Source: Candidatus Limivivens intestinipullorum
GTDB lineage: Bacteria > Bacillota > Clostridia > Lachnospirales > Lachnospiraceae
Direction: 5' to 3'
NCBI GenBank assembly: GCA_018711185.1
Contig: DVIQ01000079.1
Span: 1-39,030 of the forward strand
DNA length: 39,030 nucleotides
Notes under the pieces: generated by a model
The model's database searches: none
Told to the model about the DNA's origin: nothing
What the model saw: the letters and a program-made list of their open reading frames with translations, nothing else
In this document: one piece after another, positions 14,860 through 23,119 of the stretch
Layout of the letters: the number at the start of each line of letters is the position of its first letter
How positions within the stretch are numbered: the first letter of the stretch is position 1
Position numbers and translations under genes: made by a program

Positions 14860-14870
14860 CTCACCCTTCC
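14850..14870. terminator. Bidirectional terminator shared by the Crp-type gene and tadA
   Basis: GGAAGGG (14850-14856) pairs with CCCTTCC (14864-14870), and TTTTTCTTTT follows on the plus strand. The minus strand is also T-rich after the stem (AGAATTTTTTCC). The stem contains the last codons of both convergent genes. Confidence 0.7.
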
Positions 14871-15328
14871 TTTTTCTTTTCCCGCAGGCTGCGGAAGAAT
14901 CCGCTGAGCATTGTGCTGCATTCCTCCCTGAGCACATCCCTTTCCACTTCCGCCTGATGATTAAAGGCGTCCATCTGCAGAAGATTCAGAATCGAACCGG
15001 CGCATCCGGCCTTGGGATTCATGCAGCCAATCACAACCCGGCTGATACGCGCCTGCACGATAGCCCCCGCGCACATCTGGCAGGGCTCCAATGTGACATA
15101 CATGGTACAGCCGTCCAGCCTCCAGTCCCCTAATTTCTTCGCCGCGCGCCGGATCGCGTTCAGCTCCGCGTGGGACAGGGTGCTTTTATCGGTATTTCGC
15201 CTGTTATATCCTCGCGCAATTATCTTTCCTTCATAGACGATCACGCAGCCAATGGGCACCTCGTTCAGGGCCAGGGCCTTGCGGGCCTGGCGGATCGCCT
15301 CCTTCATGTATTTTTCATCTGGTGTCAT
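14861..15328 (-). CDS. tadA: tRNA-specific adenosine deaminase TadA
   Basis: 155 residues. Zinc ligands and the catalytic Glu are clear: H53-A-E55 and P82-C83-x-x-C86. The family stretch NEVPIGCVIVYEGKIIARGYN is also present. It converts the wobble adenosine of tRNA-Arg(ACG) to inosine. GGAGCG lies upstream of ATG 15328, with a promoter at 15365-15393. In Bacillus tadA directly precedes the SRP RNA gene and dnaX. Here tadA and ffs are on the same strand in that order, but trxA and the Crp-type gene lie between them on the other strand, and dnaX does not follow. Confidence 0.97.
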   Translation of the reverse strand: MTPDEKYMKEAIRQARKALALNEVPIGCVIVYEGKIIARGYNRRNTDKSTLSHAELNAIRRAAKKLGDWRLDGCTMYVTLEPCQMCAGAIVQARISRVVIGCMNPKAGCAGSILNLLQMDAFNHQAEVERDVLREECSTMLSGFFRSLREKKKEG

Positions 15329-15364
15329 GGATTCCGCTCCTTTGTTTTCTTATGCTATCCACAT

Positions 15365-15393
15365 AATATAGCATATCCGGCCGCCTTTTTCCA
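15365..15393 (-). promoter_or_regulatory. Probable tadA promoter
   Basis: On the minus strand TGGAAA (15388-15393), a 17-bp spacer and TATATT (15365-15370), with an extended TGC before the -10 box. The -35 box is only a fair match. Confidence 0.5.
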
Positions 15394-15398
15394 CAGTC

Positions 15399-15427
15399 TT
15401 GCATTCCTTTTCCCCACACGGTATAAT
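15399..15427 (+). promoter_or_regulatory. Promoter of the NrdG-like activase gene
   Basis: TTGCAT (15399-15404), a 17-bp spacer and a perfect TATAAT (15422-15427), divergent from the tadA promoter. Confidence 0.75.
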
Positions 15428-15495
15428 TTCAGTAAGTTTTATTCACCGCAGCCAGCGGGCGTTGGCGGATATATGATTGAGGAAAGGATCGTTTT

Positions 15496-16206
15496 ATGAA
15501 AATACACGGCTTACAAAAACTGACGCTCTTGGATTACCCGGGAAAAATGGCGGCAACCCTGTTTTTGGGCGGCTGCAATTTCCGCTGTCCCTTCTGCCAT
15601 AATTCCGGTCTTGTGCTCTCCCCAAAACAGCAGGAAGTGCTGCCGGTCAGCGAGGTTCTGGCTTTTCTGGAAAAACGCCGGGGGATTCTGGAGGGCGTAT
15701 GCATTACAGGCGGCGAGCCCACCCTGTCCGGCGATCTGAAAAGACTCATCACAGACATTCGCGGTCTCGGCTATCTGGTAAAACTGGATACCAACGGCAG
15801 CCGGCCGGAAGTGCTCAAGGAGCTGGTTTCGGAAGGTCTTTTGGATTACGCGGCCATGGATATTAAATCCTCTCTTTCAGGCTACGAAAAGGTGGCTGGC
15901 CTGTCCCAGGGGCAGGCCCCGGGAATCAGGGAACGGGTGGCAGAATCCGCCGCCTTTCTGATGGAAAATCACATTCCCTATGAATTCCGTACCACAGTGG
16001 TAAAAGAACTCCACAGCGCCGGCGATTTCCGTGAAATCGCCCGATGGCTCGCAGGCTGTTCCGCCTACTATCTTCAGGCCTATCGTGATTCGGAATCCGT
16101 TCTTCTTCCCAATACCTTCCACAGCTATACGCTGGAAGAGCTGGAAGACTTCCGGGCCATTCTCCGGGAAACGATACCCCTGGTGGAGATCCGGGGTATC
16201 GATTAA
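15496..16206 (+). CDS. Radical SAM activating protein, NrdG2-like (anaerobic ribonucleotide reductase activase)
   Basis: 236 residues. The [4Fe-4S] motif is C27-x3-C31-x2-C34 in GGCNFRCPFCHN, followed by the GGEP motif in CITGGEPTLSGDL, the family start HGLQKLTLLDYPGKMAATLF, and TNGSRPE. This matches the anaerobic ribonucleoside-triphosphate reductase activating protein subgroup that is longer than classical NrdG. It should use SAM to install a glycyl radical on a partner enzyme. No glycyl-radical enzyme gene is adjacent, so the partner is encoded elsewhere. GGAAAGG precedes ATG 15496. It converges on the DUF6128-like gene with only 14 bp between stops. Confidence 0.9.
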   Translation: MKIHGLQKLTLLDYPGKMAATLFLGGCNFRCPFCHNSGLVLSPKQQEVLPVSEVLAFLEKRRGILEGVCITGGEPTLSGDLKRLITDIRGLGYLVKLDTNGSRPEVLKELVSEGLLDYAAMDIKSSLSGYEKVAGLSQGQAPGIRERVAESAAFLMENHIPYEFRTTVVKELHSAGDFREIARWLAGCSAYYLQAYRDSESVLLPNTFHSYTLEELEDFRAILRETIPLVEIRGID

Positions 16207-16220
16207 CCCCGGACGCCTCT

Positions 16221-17741
16221 TTATTCCACCTGCCGGCACCAATAGCCAAAGGGGGACGCAGCGGCTCGGTCCGCCTGCGCTTTTACCGGCAAAAACTGCG
16301 TAAATCCATAGACAGCCGCCGTCTTTCTATCCTGCGGCGTACAGGTCCCCGGAACGCCCAGCAGCCAGGTACCGTTCTTCAACCGGATCAGCAGCAGTTT
16401 TCGGTAACGAACAAATCCGTGCTGCAGAAACCGGTTTCGTCCAAGCCCCCAGTTCTGCCGTTTCAATGCCGTCGTGTCCTTTGGCGAAATCTGAATACAG
16501 TCCTGGATCTGCGCATCCTCAAAGGGCATTTCATGGGCGCATTTCGCGGAAAGGCAGTTCCAGCGGCAAGATAAACCGGCGGGACACTGCCAGTCCGCCC
16601 GCAGCTCCGCCCCAGCTGTCTGACCCGCTTTTATTCCGGCAGACGTACCGTAGGGCTGTTTACTCCCCGCATGCTGCGTCAAAATAGGATTCCGCCTCAT
16701 CCCGGCCTCCGGGGGCACGATGGATTTTCTTTCCGGCCGGATATATCCGGCTCCGGTCAGATCCGTATGCGTTTCTTTGCCGCGGGGCCGGTCTTCACCG
16801 GGCTCTTCTTTTCTGCCGCGGGGCTGATCTGCGCGGGGCTCCTCTTCGCCTCCGCGGATCCATTCCTCCCGAAGCGGCTCTTCCCCGCCGTGAGGCTGAT
16901 CTGCGCGGGGCTCCTCTTCGCCTCCGCGGATTCCTTCCTCCCGGAGCGGTTCTTCCCCGCCGTGGGGCCGGTCTTCGCCAGGCTCTTCTTCTCTGCCGCG
17001 GGGCTGATCTGCGCGGGGCTCCTCTTCACCGCGCTGCTCCGGCTCCCTGCACGCGTATTCGGACAGCCTGCCTGACCGCAGCGCTTCCGTCAGCTGTCTG
17101 GTTCGCGTCTCCGAGGGCACTGCTTGGCTTTCTTCCGGGGGCGCCGCTGCGTGCGATGCCGTTTCAGGCACCTCCATGTTTGCCGCTTCTTCCAACTCCA
17201 GCCCGGTTCCCTTCATGTCTGACACTTTCTTCAATGCCTCTCCAGTCAGCTCATCACCAGCGCCAGCCGCGACTGCTGTCCCCGGCAGTTTCTCATTTGC
17301 CCTAACCTCGGCCGCTTCCGCCGCACCCGGCGAAGCGCCGTCCGCGTCTCCCATCTCGCCCGTCATAAGCTGCCCCTCCGTCACCGGCAGGTCATCCCAC
17401 ACCGTTATGTAGGAAACGCCTCGCTGGCTCAAAAGCCAGATCCCGGCCAGCTCATCCAGCTTCCACTTTCCGCCGATCCGGCCGCTTCCGGCCCGGACAG
17501 TTCCCTCCGCCAGCCCTGCCCTCACGGGAATTTTTCCTAAAAAAATCCCCGGAAGGCTTTCCCCCCTGCGGACAAACGCGTAAATGTCCAGGGCTTTTTC
17601 CTCCTGGGGAATTTTCTGCAGACGAATCTGCATCTTACAGCTTCCGGCTCTGGATTCCACCTTCACGAAGCCTGTATTTTTCTCTTTTTTTCCGTTTGTA
17701 TAGGCATAAACATACGAGACAAAGCGTCTGTACTCCGACAA
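16221..17741 (-). CDS. DUF6128-like protein with a 12-residue minisatellite linker
   Basis: About 506 residues. The N-terminal ~120 residues (SEYRRFVSYVYAYTNGKKEK, then GFVKVESRAGSCKMQIRLQ) and the C-terminal ~110 residues (DCIQISPKDTTALKRQNWGL, LKNGTWLLGVPG, AAVYGFTQFLP) match what I remember of DUF6128 proteins of Lachnospiraceae. The function is unknown. Between them is an Ala/Glu-rich linker with seven tandem 12-residue units (16780-17033). I chose TTG 17741 because GGAGGG lies 6 nt upstream and MSEYRRF is the family start; a TTG at 17759 gives six extra residues. There is no signal peptide, so the protein is cytoplasmic. It lies 53 bp downstream of the GH95 gene on the same strand. Confidence 0.82.
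   Translation of the reverse strand: MSEYRRFVSYVYAYTNGKKEKNTGFVKVESRAGSCKMQIRLQKIPQEEKALDIYAFVRRGESLPGIFLGKIPVRAGLAEGTVRAGSGRIGGKWKLDELAGIWLLSQRGVSYITVWDDLPVTEGQLMTGEMGDADGASPGAAEAAEVRANEKLPGTAVAAGAGDELTGEALKKVSDMKGTGLELEEAANMEVPETASHAAAPPEESQAVPSETRTRQLTEALRSGRLSEYACREPEQRGEEEPRADQPRGREEEPGEDRPHGGEEPLREEGIRGGEEEPRADQPHGGEEPLREEWIRGGEEEPRADQPRGRKEEPGEDRPRGKETHTDLTGAGYIRPERKSIVPPEAGMRRNPILTQHAGSKQPYGTSAGIKAGQTAGAELRADWQCPAGLSCRWNCLSAKCAHEMPFEDAQIQDCIQISPKDTTALKRQNWGLGRNRFLQHGFVRYRKLLLIRLKNGTWLLGVPGTCTPQDRKTAAVYGFTQFLPVKAQADRAAASPFGYWCRQVE
16780..17033 (-). repeat. In-frame minisatellite of 36-bp units inside the DUF6128-like gene
   Basis: Seven 36-bp units encode three kinds of 12-residue module: A (GGEEEPRADQPx), B (GRxEEPGEDRPx) and C (GGEEPLREExIR), in the order A-B-C-A-C-A-B. 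Near-identical DNA recurs with spacings of 72, 108 and 180 bp, all multiples of 36, so the frame is always kept. Confidence 0.85.
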
Positions 17742-17794
17742 TCCGAACCCTCCGGACAATTCTTCATGTACATCCTATGCGCTCCCGGTTTTTC

Positions 17795-20032
17795 CTATTC
17801 CCATACCGCCGTTCTTTGCTCGGCTTCCAAAAAAACCTCCCGTCTGGTTCTGCCCTTGACAACCGTATAGGTTCCGGTTTTATCCGCCGTCATCCACGCC
17901 CGGCAGCCTTTTTTGTCCCATTCGATGTCCACCGTCACGCCGCCTCTGGCTCTCAGTCCTGTGACGCGGCCCTTTTTCCACGTCTTCGGCAGACACGGCA
18001 GCAGCCGGAGCACGCCCTTGTGGCTCTGCAGAAGCATTTCCGCGATGCAGCTGGTAAGGCCGGTGTTTCCGTCCAGCTCATACACATTGTCAAAAGCGCC
18101 TGCTCCCCTGGTGGGCGGATGGATAATAAAACCGTTGGGCTCCAGAAGTTTCTCCAGCATCTTCCGGATATGATGCCATGCCTTGTCCGGGTGGCGCAGT
18201 CTGGCCTCATAAAGCATCAGCATAGATCTGGCCCAGCCCGTATCCTCCCAGTTTTCCTCCGGCGTCAGCTTTGCCTCCAGGGTTTTCTCGGCCGCTTTGG
18301 CCAGTCTGCGGTTCTCCGGCGTAATCTGCGCAAAAGGAAATACCCCCAGCAGATGGCTGGTATGACGGTGCTGCGAATCCGCCGCCGGATAATCATGGCT
18401 CCATTCCGCAATGGTTCCCTCTGCCGTAATCCGGTACGGAAGCAGCCGCTTTCTGGCAGCCCTGGCCTTCTTCACGCCCGGCTCCTTCTCCCGCTTCAGA
18501 ATCCTTGCCGCCTCTTCGTAAATCGTAAACAGCTCCCGGATCATCAAAATTTCATAGGTGCAGCCGTTGCTGATCTGGTAAACCTCACCATTTACGGAAA
18601 AACTGTTTTCCGGAGAAATGGACGGGCCGCAGGTAAGATTCCCCTTTCCATCCTCAAACAAATATTCCAGGAAAAACCCGGACGCCTCTTCAATGAGCGG
18701 AAAAGCCGTTTCCCTGAGAAACCCTTCGTCTCCCGTATACTGATAATACTCCCACAGATGGGTCAGAATCCATACGCCGCCCGTAGGACAAGGCGCGATG
18801 GGCGATGCCCAATACGGCGCCGTATAGTTCCACGCGTTGGAGACCAGCTCCGCGACCCAGCCTTTCAGCCCGTAGCTGACCTTTGCCGTTTCCCGGCCCG
18901 AAGGAGCGAGGCCATCCCGAATCCAGGCAAACAGCGGAAGTTCTGTCTCCGGCAGACCCGTCACCAGTGCCGGCCAGTAATTCATCTGGGTATTAATGTC
19001 CAGATGCATATCGCAGGTCCAGCCGATACGGCAGGCAACATTGTCATTCCAAACGCCCTGCAGGTGCGGCGGAAGCTTGGAGTCCTCCCTGGACGCGCTG
19101 TAGAGGAGATACCGTCCCATCTGAAACATCAGCGGGATCTGCGATACCGCTTCGTCCCCTTCCAATTCCAGCGTCGTCCGATCCGCCAGCTCCTTCATGT
19201 CCGCCCCATGGGCCTCTTCCAGCTTGTCCGCCGAAATCTCCTCGATAGCCACCAGATGCCGGTTCATCCGCATCTGCATCTGATGAATCTGCGAAAGCCG
19301 GTCTTCATACTCGCATCCGAAATCCGTATCCATCAGAATATACAGGCCAAGCCGGGATGCCTGACGTATTTCCAGGGCGTCCTCTGCCGCCTTGGGGAAA
19401 CCGTCCGTATGGATGGCGGCCTTGCCGATCAGCAGCGTCCCGGTGGTTCCGTCGCTGTGCATAGTCTCCCGGGCATCGCACTCAAAATACAGGCAGCCGA
19501 TATTATAGTTTTTGTATTCTCCCTCCCTGGGCGACTCAAAACGGAGACGCAGATTCAGGATTCTGTCCTCCGCCGTTATTTCATAATAAATCACCTTGTG
19601 AACATGAGAGGCAAAGGCTCTGGTCGCGATCTTTTTTCCCCGGAAGTTCCACCCGGAAACCGCGACTCCCCGCTCCAGATCCAGACTTCTCTGGTAATCT
19701 TCTGCCTGATCTTTTGGAAGTCCCGTCTCAATCACAATGCTTCCCACCGGCAGATTCGTACCGTAATTCCCGCGAATCCCGATAAAATCCTTTGCCGTCT
19801 CTTTTACAGCCCGGAAATCTTCCCTGGAGGCCTCATCACGCATCTTGTAAAACGCCTTTGCGGCTCCCTCACGGTTATTTTGGGTCCTGCCGTCCCCGCT
19901 GAAAAAGGTACTCTCCGACAGATCGATCCTGTCCGTGTCAATTCCTCCGTATACCATCGCGCCCATGCGGCCATTTCCCAAGGCAAAAGCCTCGCCCCAC
20001 CGCTTTGCCGGCGTCTCTCTTAAAATTTCCAT
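17795..20032 (-). CDS. Glycoside hydrolase family 95 (alpha-L-fucosidase/galactosidase type)
   Basis: About 745 residues, normal for GH95. The N-terminal beta domain begins [20 protein letters not shown], the usual family opening. In the (alpha/alpha)6 barrel the catalytic motifs are [10 protein letters not shown] (D345, N347), the general acid in GPSISPENS (E475), and LDGNTG (D654). From memory, Bifidobacterium AfcA uses Asn421, Asn423, Asp766 and Glu566; here the position matching Asn421 appears to be Asp. There is no signal peptide, so it probably acts on imported oligosaccharides in the cytoplasm. ATG 20032 has GGAGGG closely upstream; ATG 20044 is an alternative. No transporter or fucose pathway gene is nearby. 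Confidence 0.92.
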   Translation of the reverse strand: MEILRETPAKRWGEAFALGNGRMGAMVYGGIDTDRIDLSESTFFSGDGRTQNNREGAAKAFYKMRDEASREDFRAVKETAKDFIGIRGNYGTNLPVGSIVIETGLPKDQAEDYQRSLDLERGVAVSGWNFRGKKIATRAFASHVHKVIYYEITAEDRILNLRLRFESPREGEYKNYNIGCLYFECDARETMHSDGTTGTLLIGKAAIHTDGFPKAAEDALEIRQASRLGLYILMDTDFGCEYEDRLSQIHQMQMRMNRHLVAIEEISADKLEEAHGADMKELADRTTLELEGDEAVSQIPLMFQMGRYLLYSASREDSKLPPHLQGVWNDNVACRIGWTCDMHLDINTQMNYWPALVTGLPETELPLFAWIRDGLAPSGRETAKVSYGLKGWVAELVSNAWNYTAPYWASPIAPCPTGGVWILTHLWEYYQYTGDEGFLRETAFPLIEEASGFFLEYLFEDGKGNLTCGPSISPENSFSVNGEVYQISNGCTYEILMIRELFTIYEEAARILKREKEPGVKKARAARKRLLPYRITAEGTIAEWSHDYPAADSQHRHTSHLLGVFPFAQITPENRRLAKAAEKTLEAKLTPEENWEDTGWARSMLMLYEARLRHPDKAWHHIRKMLEKLLEPNGFIIHPPTRGAGAFDNVYELDGNTGLTSCIAEMLLQSHKGVLRLLPCLPKTWKKGRVTGLRARGGVTVDIEWDKKGCRAWMTADKTGTYTVVKGRTRREVFLEAEQRTAVWE

Positions 20033-20131
20033 AAAACCCTCCATATCGTCTCTTAGAATGCCGAATACACGGCCGTCAGAACATCCCTCAGGATTTATCC
20101 GTACCGGGACCGGCACCGGATTACTATGGAC

Positions 20132-20160
20132 ATTTTAGCATATCCCGTTATGGGCGGCAA
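20132..20160 (-). promoter_or_regulatory. Promoter of the GH95 gene
   Basis: On the minus strand TTGCCG (20155-20160), a 17-bp spacer and TAAAAT (20132-20137) with an extended TGC. Confidence 0.65.
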
Positions 20161-20187
20161 TGCGCTTCCAAATCCTTTTTAAAAATA

Positions 20188-20216
20188 TTGTAATCCGGTA
20201 AAAACCGTGCTAAACT
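20188..20216 (+). promoter_or_regulatory. Promoter of the surface-protein cluster
   Basis: TTGTAA (20188-20193), a 17-bp spacer and TAAACT (20211-20216) with an extended TGC. It is divergent from the GH95 promoter and gives a leader of about 150 nt before the first wall-repeat protein. Confidence 0.65.
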
Positions 20217-20226
20217 ATTTTATAGA

Positions 20227-20290
20227 CTTACTGTTGTATACCTTACAGTAAGCGATATTCGTTACAGTCAGCCTTGCTGAACTGTTCCGA
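20227..20290 (+). repeat. Leader hairpin and repeat family copy E (partial left end)
   Basis: CTTACTGT (20227-20234) pairs with ACAGTAAG (20245-20252) in the leader. From 20261, GTTACAGTCAGCCTTGCTGAA matches the left end of the dispersed repeat. The later modules of the repeat are missing. Confidence 0.6.
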
Positions 20291-20373
20291 TATTCTGCAT
20301 TGCGGCCGCCCTGAGATCCCACTCAGGCTGTTCAAGCGGCTGCCTTTCTAAGATGAAAGAAAGAGGGAAGATT

Positions 20374-21558
20374 ATGAAAAAGAAAAAATTCTTTCTGGTG
20401 GCAGCGCTCTTTTTAATGACAGCCAGTCTGTCTGCCGCTCCTGTTTTCGCCGCATCCAAGTCAGCGGCAGAGTCCAAAACCCAAAAAAATATCAAGCGCG
20501 GATGGGTTACCAAAAAAGGGTATTCCTATTACTATGACCGGAATGGAAAAATGGTTAAAAACCGGATCGTAAAGATCAAAGGCTACTACTATTCCTTTGA
20601 CAAAAAAGGCCGCCTGCAGAAAAACCGTTCTGTCAGCAAAAACGGCTATACCTACTATGCCAACAAGCAGGGCCGCCTGATTACCGGCTGGCGTACCAGC
20701 AAAGGCTATTCCTATTATTATGACCGGAACAGAAGGATGGTAAAAGACCGGATCGTAAAGATTGGCGGCTACTACTATTCCTTTGATGAAAACGGCCGGA
20801 TGCAGAAAAACCGCTTTATCCGCAAAAACGGCCATATCTATTTTGCCAACAAAAAAGGCCGCTTTGTCACCGGCTGGATCACCATTAACAAAAAACGCTT
20901 CTATTTCAATAAGAAAGGGGAAGCGATTCCGGGCATCCAGACCGTAAACGGAAAGACCTATTACTTTTCAAAGCGGGGCGAGCGGCTTTCCGGATGGCGT
21001 ATCATTGATGGGAAGAAATACTATTTTCACTCAAAAACCGGCGTGATGCTCAAAAACCGCACGGTAGACGGGGTTGTCATAGATGGAAACGGCACCGCCC
21101 CTCTGACGAAAGAAGAGCAGCTTGATCAGCTCTGCGCGGACATTGTGGCAAGCATCACCAATGATTCCATGACTGGTACCCAAAAGCTGGCCGCCTGCTT
21201 CCGCTATATGAGCAGTCACTCCAATTTCAGCTATATGACCTGGCGGAACTTCTCTTATTATAAAGACTGGCATGTGGATTATGCCTACGAGATGCTGACC
21301 AGGCGCGCCGGAAACTGCTACAACTTTGCCTGCGGTTTCGCTTACCTGGCAAAGGCCTGCGGCTATAATCCGGTTCTGGTGCGCGGACGGATCCACGGCA
21401 CCCGGGACGGCGCGGCGGACGGCTTTACCCGCCACTGCTGGGTTACCGTCAACGGGCTCGTCTACGACCCGGAAGGCGCTTACGCGGAATTCGCCTATGT
21501 CTGCGGAAGCGGCTCCTATCCTCTGGCTCACCAGATTCAGGGATACGACCAGCTCTGA
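20374..21558 (+). CDS. Secreted wall-repeat protein with transglutaminase-like domain (1)
   Basis: 394 residues. Signal peptide MKKKKFFLVAALFLMTASLS to about VFAASK. Residues ~40-230 hold about nine aromatic repeats of roughly 20 residues (GYSYYYDRNGKMVKN, GYYYSFDKKGRLQKN, GWRIIDGKKYYFHSKTG), the choline-binding/cell-wall-binding kind. The C-terminal ~140 residues form a transglutaminase-like fold with a likely triad C315 (RAGNCYNFACGFA), H354 (RHCWVTVNG) and D365 (VYDPEG). The reaction could be peptide cleavage or cross-linking at the surface. ATG 20374 follows GAGGGAAG; ATG 20353 is weaker. It is the first gene of the cluster. Confidence 0.9.
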   Translation: MKKKKFFLVAALFLMTASLSAAPVFAASKSAAESKTQKNIKRGWVTKKGYSYYYDRNGKMVKNRIVKIKGYYYSFDKKGRLQKNRSVSKNGYTYYANKQGRLITGWRTSKGYSYYYDRNRRMVKDRIVKIGGYYYSFDENGRMQKNRFIRKNGHIYFANKKGRFVTGWITINKKRFYFNKKGEAIPGIQTVNGKTYYFSKRGERLSGWRIIDGKKYYFHSKTGVMLKNRTVDGVVIDGNGTAPLTKEEQLDQLCADIVASITNDSMTGTQKLAACFRYMSSHSNFSYMTWRNFSYYKDWHVDYAYEMLTRRAGNCYNFACGFAYLAKACGYNPVLVRGRIHGTRDGAADGFTRHCWVTVNGLVYDPEGAYAEFAYVCGSGSYPLAHQIQGYDQL

Positions 21559-21564
21559 CAGCCC

Positions 21565-21604
21565 GTGAAATTCCATCGCCACAGGCGATTTTAAATGGAT
21601 TTTA
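21565..21604 (-). repeat. Repeat family copy F (partial, central module)
   Basis: GAAATTCCATCGCCACAGGC followed by GATTTTAAATGGATTTTA is the central hairpin module in reverse orientation, between the first and second surface genes and just ahead of AAGGAGG of the next gene. Confidence 0.7.
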
Positions 21605-21627
21605 TCAAACAGTAAGGAGGAATTTTT

Positions 21628-22455
21628 ATGAAAAAGCCAAGAATGCTGGCTCTGCTGCTGGCTGCCTGCATCGGCCTGTCTCAGGCTCCGGCGGCGGGTC
21701 TGACCATAGAGGCCCAGGCTGCCTCGTCCACATCTTCTGCGAAAAAAGCCGCGAAAAAGAGCGGTCTGGTCAGAGAAAAAGGGAAGTATTACTACTATTC
21801 CAAAGGAAAAAAGGTAAAAAACACCTGGAAGACCATCAAGAAAAAGAAATATTACTTTGGCCCGGACGGCGCTGCGAAAACCGGCTGGTACACCATTTCG
21901 GGCACCTCTTATTATTTTAACAGCAAGGGCGTTATGCAGCCGTCCAAGAGCAAGAAGATCAGCAAATCTCTTGTCCAGAAGATGGACCGCATTCTGAAAA
22001 AGCAAAAGATCACCTACAAAACCAACCCGAAAACAGCGGTGAAGACACTGTTCCGGTACATACGGGATAATTACAAATACGCCCGGGTAATCGGCTTTTC
22101 TGCCAAAGACAGGTGGGAGTATGGATACGCTCTGGACATGATGCGTTCCAAGGCGGGAAGCTGCTACCACTTCGCGGCAGCCTATGCTTTCCTTGTCAAA
22201 CGTGCCACCGGCTATCCCGTGCGCATCGGCTACGGGACAAGCGACGCTTTCCGCAAAGGGAATTTCCAGCCTCATGCCTGGTGTGAAATCAAAATCGGGA
22301 ATACCTGGTATACCTTCGATACCAACGTGGCCTGGGCAAAGAAAAACAATCCGGACGGCGTAAGGCTCTCCTCCGGAAAGTGCTATATGCAGAAGCGCTC
22401 TTCCATGGTGGGAAAAATTTATAAAAACGCGAAATATGTAAACGTAGAATTATAA
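21628..22455 (+). CDS. Secreted wall-repeat protein with transglutaminase-like domain (2)
   Basis: 275 residues. Signal peptide MKKPRMLALLLAACIGLSQ to about EAQAAS, then a Lys/Ser-rich spacer. Only three to four wall repeats follow (GKYYYYSKGKKVKNTWKTI, KKYYFGPDGAAKTGW, TSYYFNSKGVM). From residue ~110 comes a transglutaminase-like domain with C179 (SKAGSCYHFAAAYAFL), H216 (QPHAWCEI) and D231 (WYTFDTN). The domain order matches the first protein, but the sequences differ, so these are paralogues rather than recent copies. AAGGAGG precedes ATG 21628. The next gene starts 16 nt after its stop, so cotranslation is likely. Confidence 0.9.
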   Translation: MKKPRMLALLLAACIGLSQAPAAGLTIEAQAASSTSSAKKAAKKSGLVREKGKYYYYSKGKKVKNTWKTIKKKKYYFGPDGAAKTGWYTISGTSYYFNSKGVMQPSKSKKISKSLVQKMDRILKKQKITYKTNPKTAVKTLFRYIRDNYKYARVIGFSAKDRWEYGYALDMMRSKAGSCYHFAAAYAFLVKRATGYPVRIGYGTSDAFRKGNFQPHAWCEIKIGNTWYTFDTNVAWAKKNNPDGVRLSSGKCYMQKRSSMVGKIYKNAKYVNVEL

Positions 22456-22471
22456 GAGAGAGGGAAATGAT

Positions 22472-23098
22472 ATGAAACACGCAAAAATGACGGCCTGCGT
22501 TCTGGCGGCGGCGCTCTGCCTGTCCGTTCCCACAAGCGGCCTTGCCGCTTCCAGCAGCAAAACCACCACAGCAAAGAAGACGGTGAAAAAGGGCCTGAAA
22601 AAAGAAAACGGTAAATACTATTACTACAAAAACGGAAAGAAAGTAAAGAACAAATGGGTAACCATCAAAAGCGGAAAGACGAAATATAAATATTATTTCG
22701 GGAAAAACGGAGCCGCCTATATGGGCAAAAAGGAGTACGGCGTATCGGTTCCCGCAGTCAAGAAAATCGGCAAATACTATTACGGTTTCGACACAAGGGG
22801 CCGCATGATTAAGGGAACCTACTACATTAACGGAAAGTTCTATACGTTCTCCTCAAGCACCGGAAAAATGAGCTCCACCAACACCAAAAAGCTCCGCAGC
22901 GCCTCAAAGTATCGGGCTAACTACGCGACTCTGAAAAAGCTGCTCTCCAAGCTGGGTGTAAAACCGAAGAAGACGGAATACTTCGGCTACAGCTGCTACG
23001 GAGACGGAGAAGACGGCCTTGTCACCTATAAGAATTTCAAGGTTTCCGTTTTCAAGAACACAAAGGGTAAAGTCATTGTCCTGGGTGTCTTCAACTAA
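22472..23098 (+). CDS. Secreted wall-repeat protein with an unknown C-terminal domain
   Basis: 208 residues. Signal peptide MKHAKMTACVLAAALCLSV to about GLAASS. It is very basic. Four wall repeats are visible (GKYYYYKNGKKVKNKW, YKYYFGKNGAAYMGKK, GKYYYGFDTRGRMIKG, GKFYTFSSSTGKM). The last ~70 residues (RANYATLKKLLSKLGVKPKK, YFGYSCYGDGEDGLVTYKN, FKVSVFKNTKGKVIVLGVFN) look like a small alpha/beta domain that I do not recognise, and no transglutaminase triad is present. GAGAGGGAAATG gives the ribosome binding site for ATG 22472. It lies between a transglutaminase-like gene and the O-acetyltransferase gene. Confidence 0.85.
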   Translation: MKHAKMTACVLAAALCLSVPTSGLAASSSKTTTAKKTVKKGLKKENGKYYYYKNGKKVKNKWVTIKSGKTKYKYYFGKNGAAYMGKKEYGVSVPAVKKIGKYYYGFDTRGRMIKGTYYINGKFYTFSSSTGKMSSTNTKKLRSASKYRANYATLKKLLSKLGVKPKKTEYFGYSCYGDGEDGLVTYKNFKVSVFKNTKGKVIVLGVFN

Positions 23099-23119
23099 AA
23101 CTAAGAAAGAGGTACACCA

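Noticed and set aside
16780..17033. Regular ~36-bp repeats that could suggest a CRISPR array
   Set aside because: The units are adjacent without spacers, keep a reading frame and encode charged 12-residue modules inside a protein. No cas genes are present.
17696..20023. Very long open frame on the plus strand opposite the GH95 gene
   Set aside because: It is antisense to a well-conserved enzyme, is rich in Arg, Pro and His as expected of a shadow frame, and has no ribosome binding site or family match.
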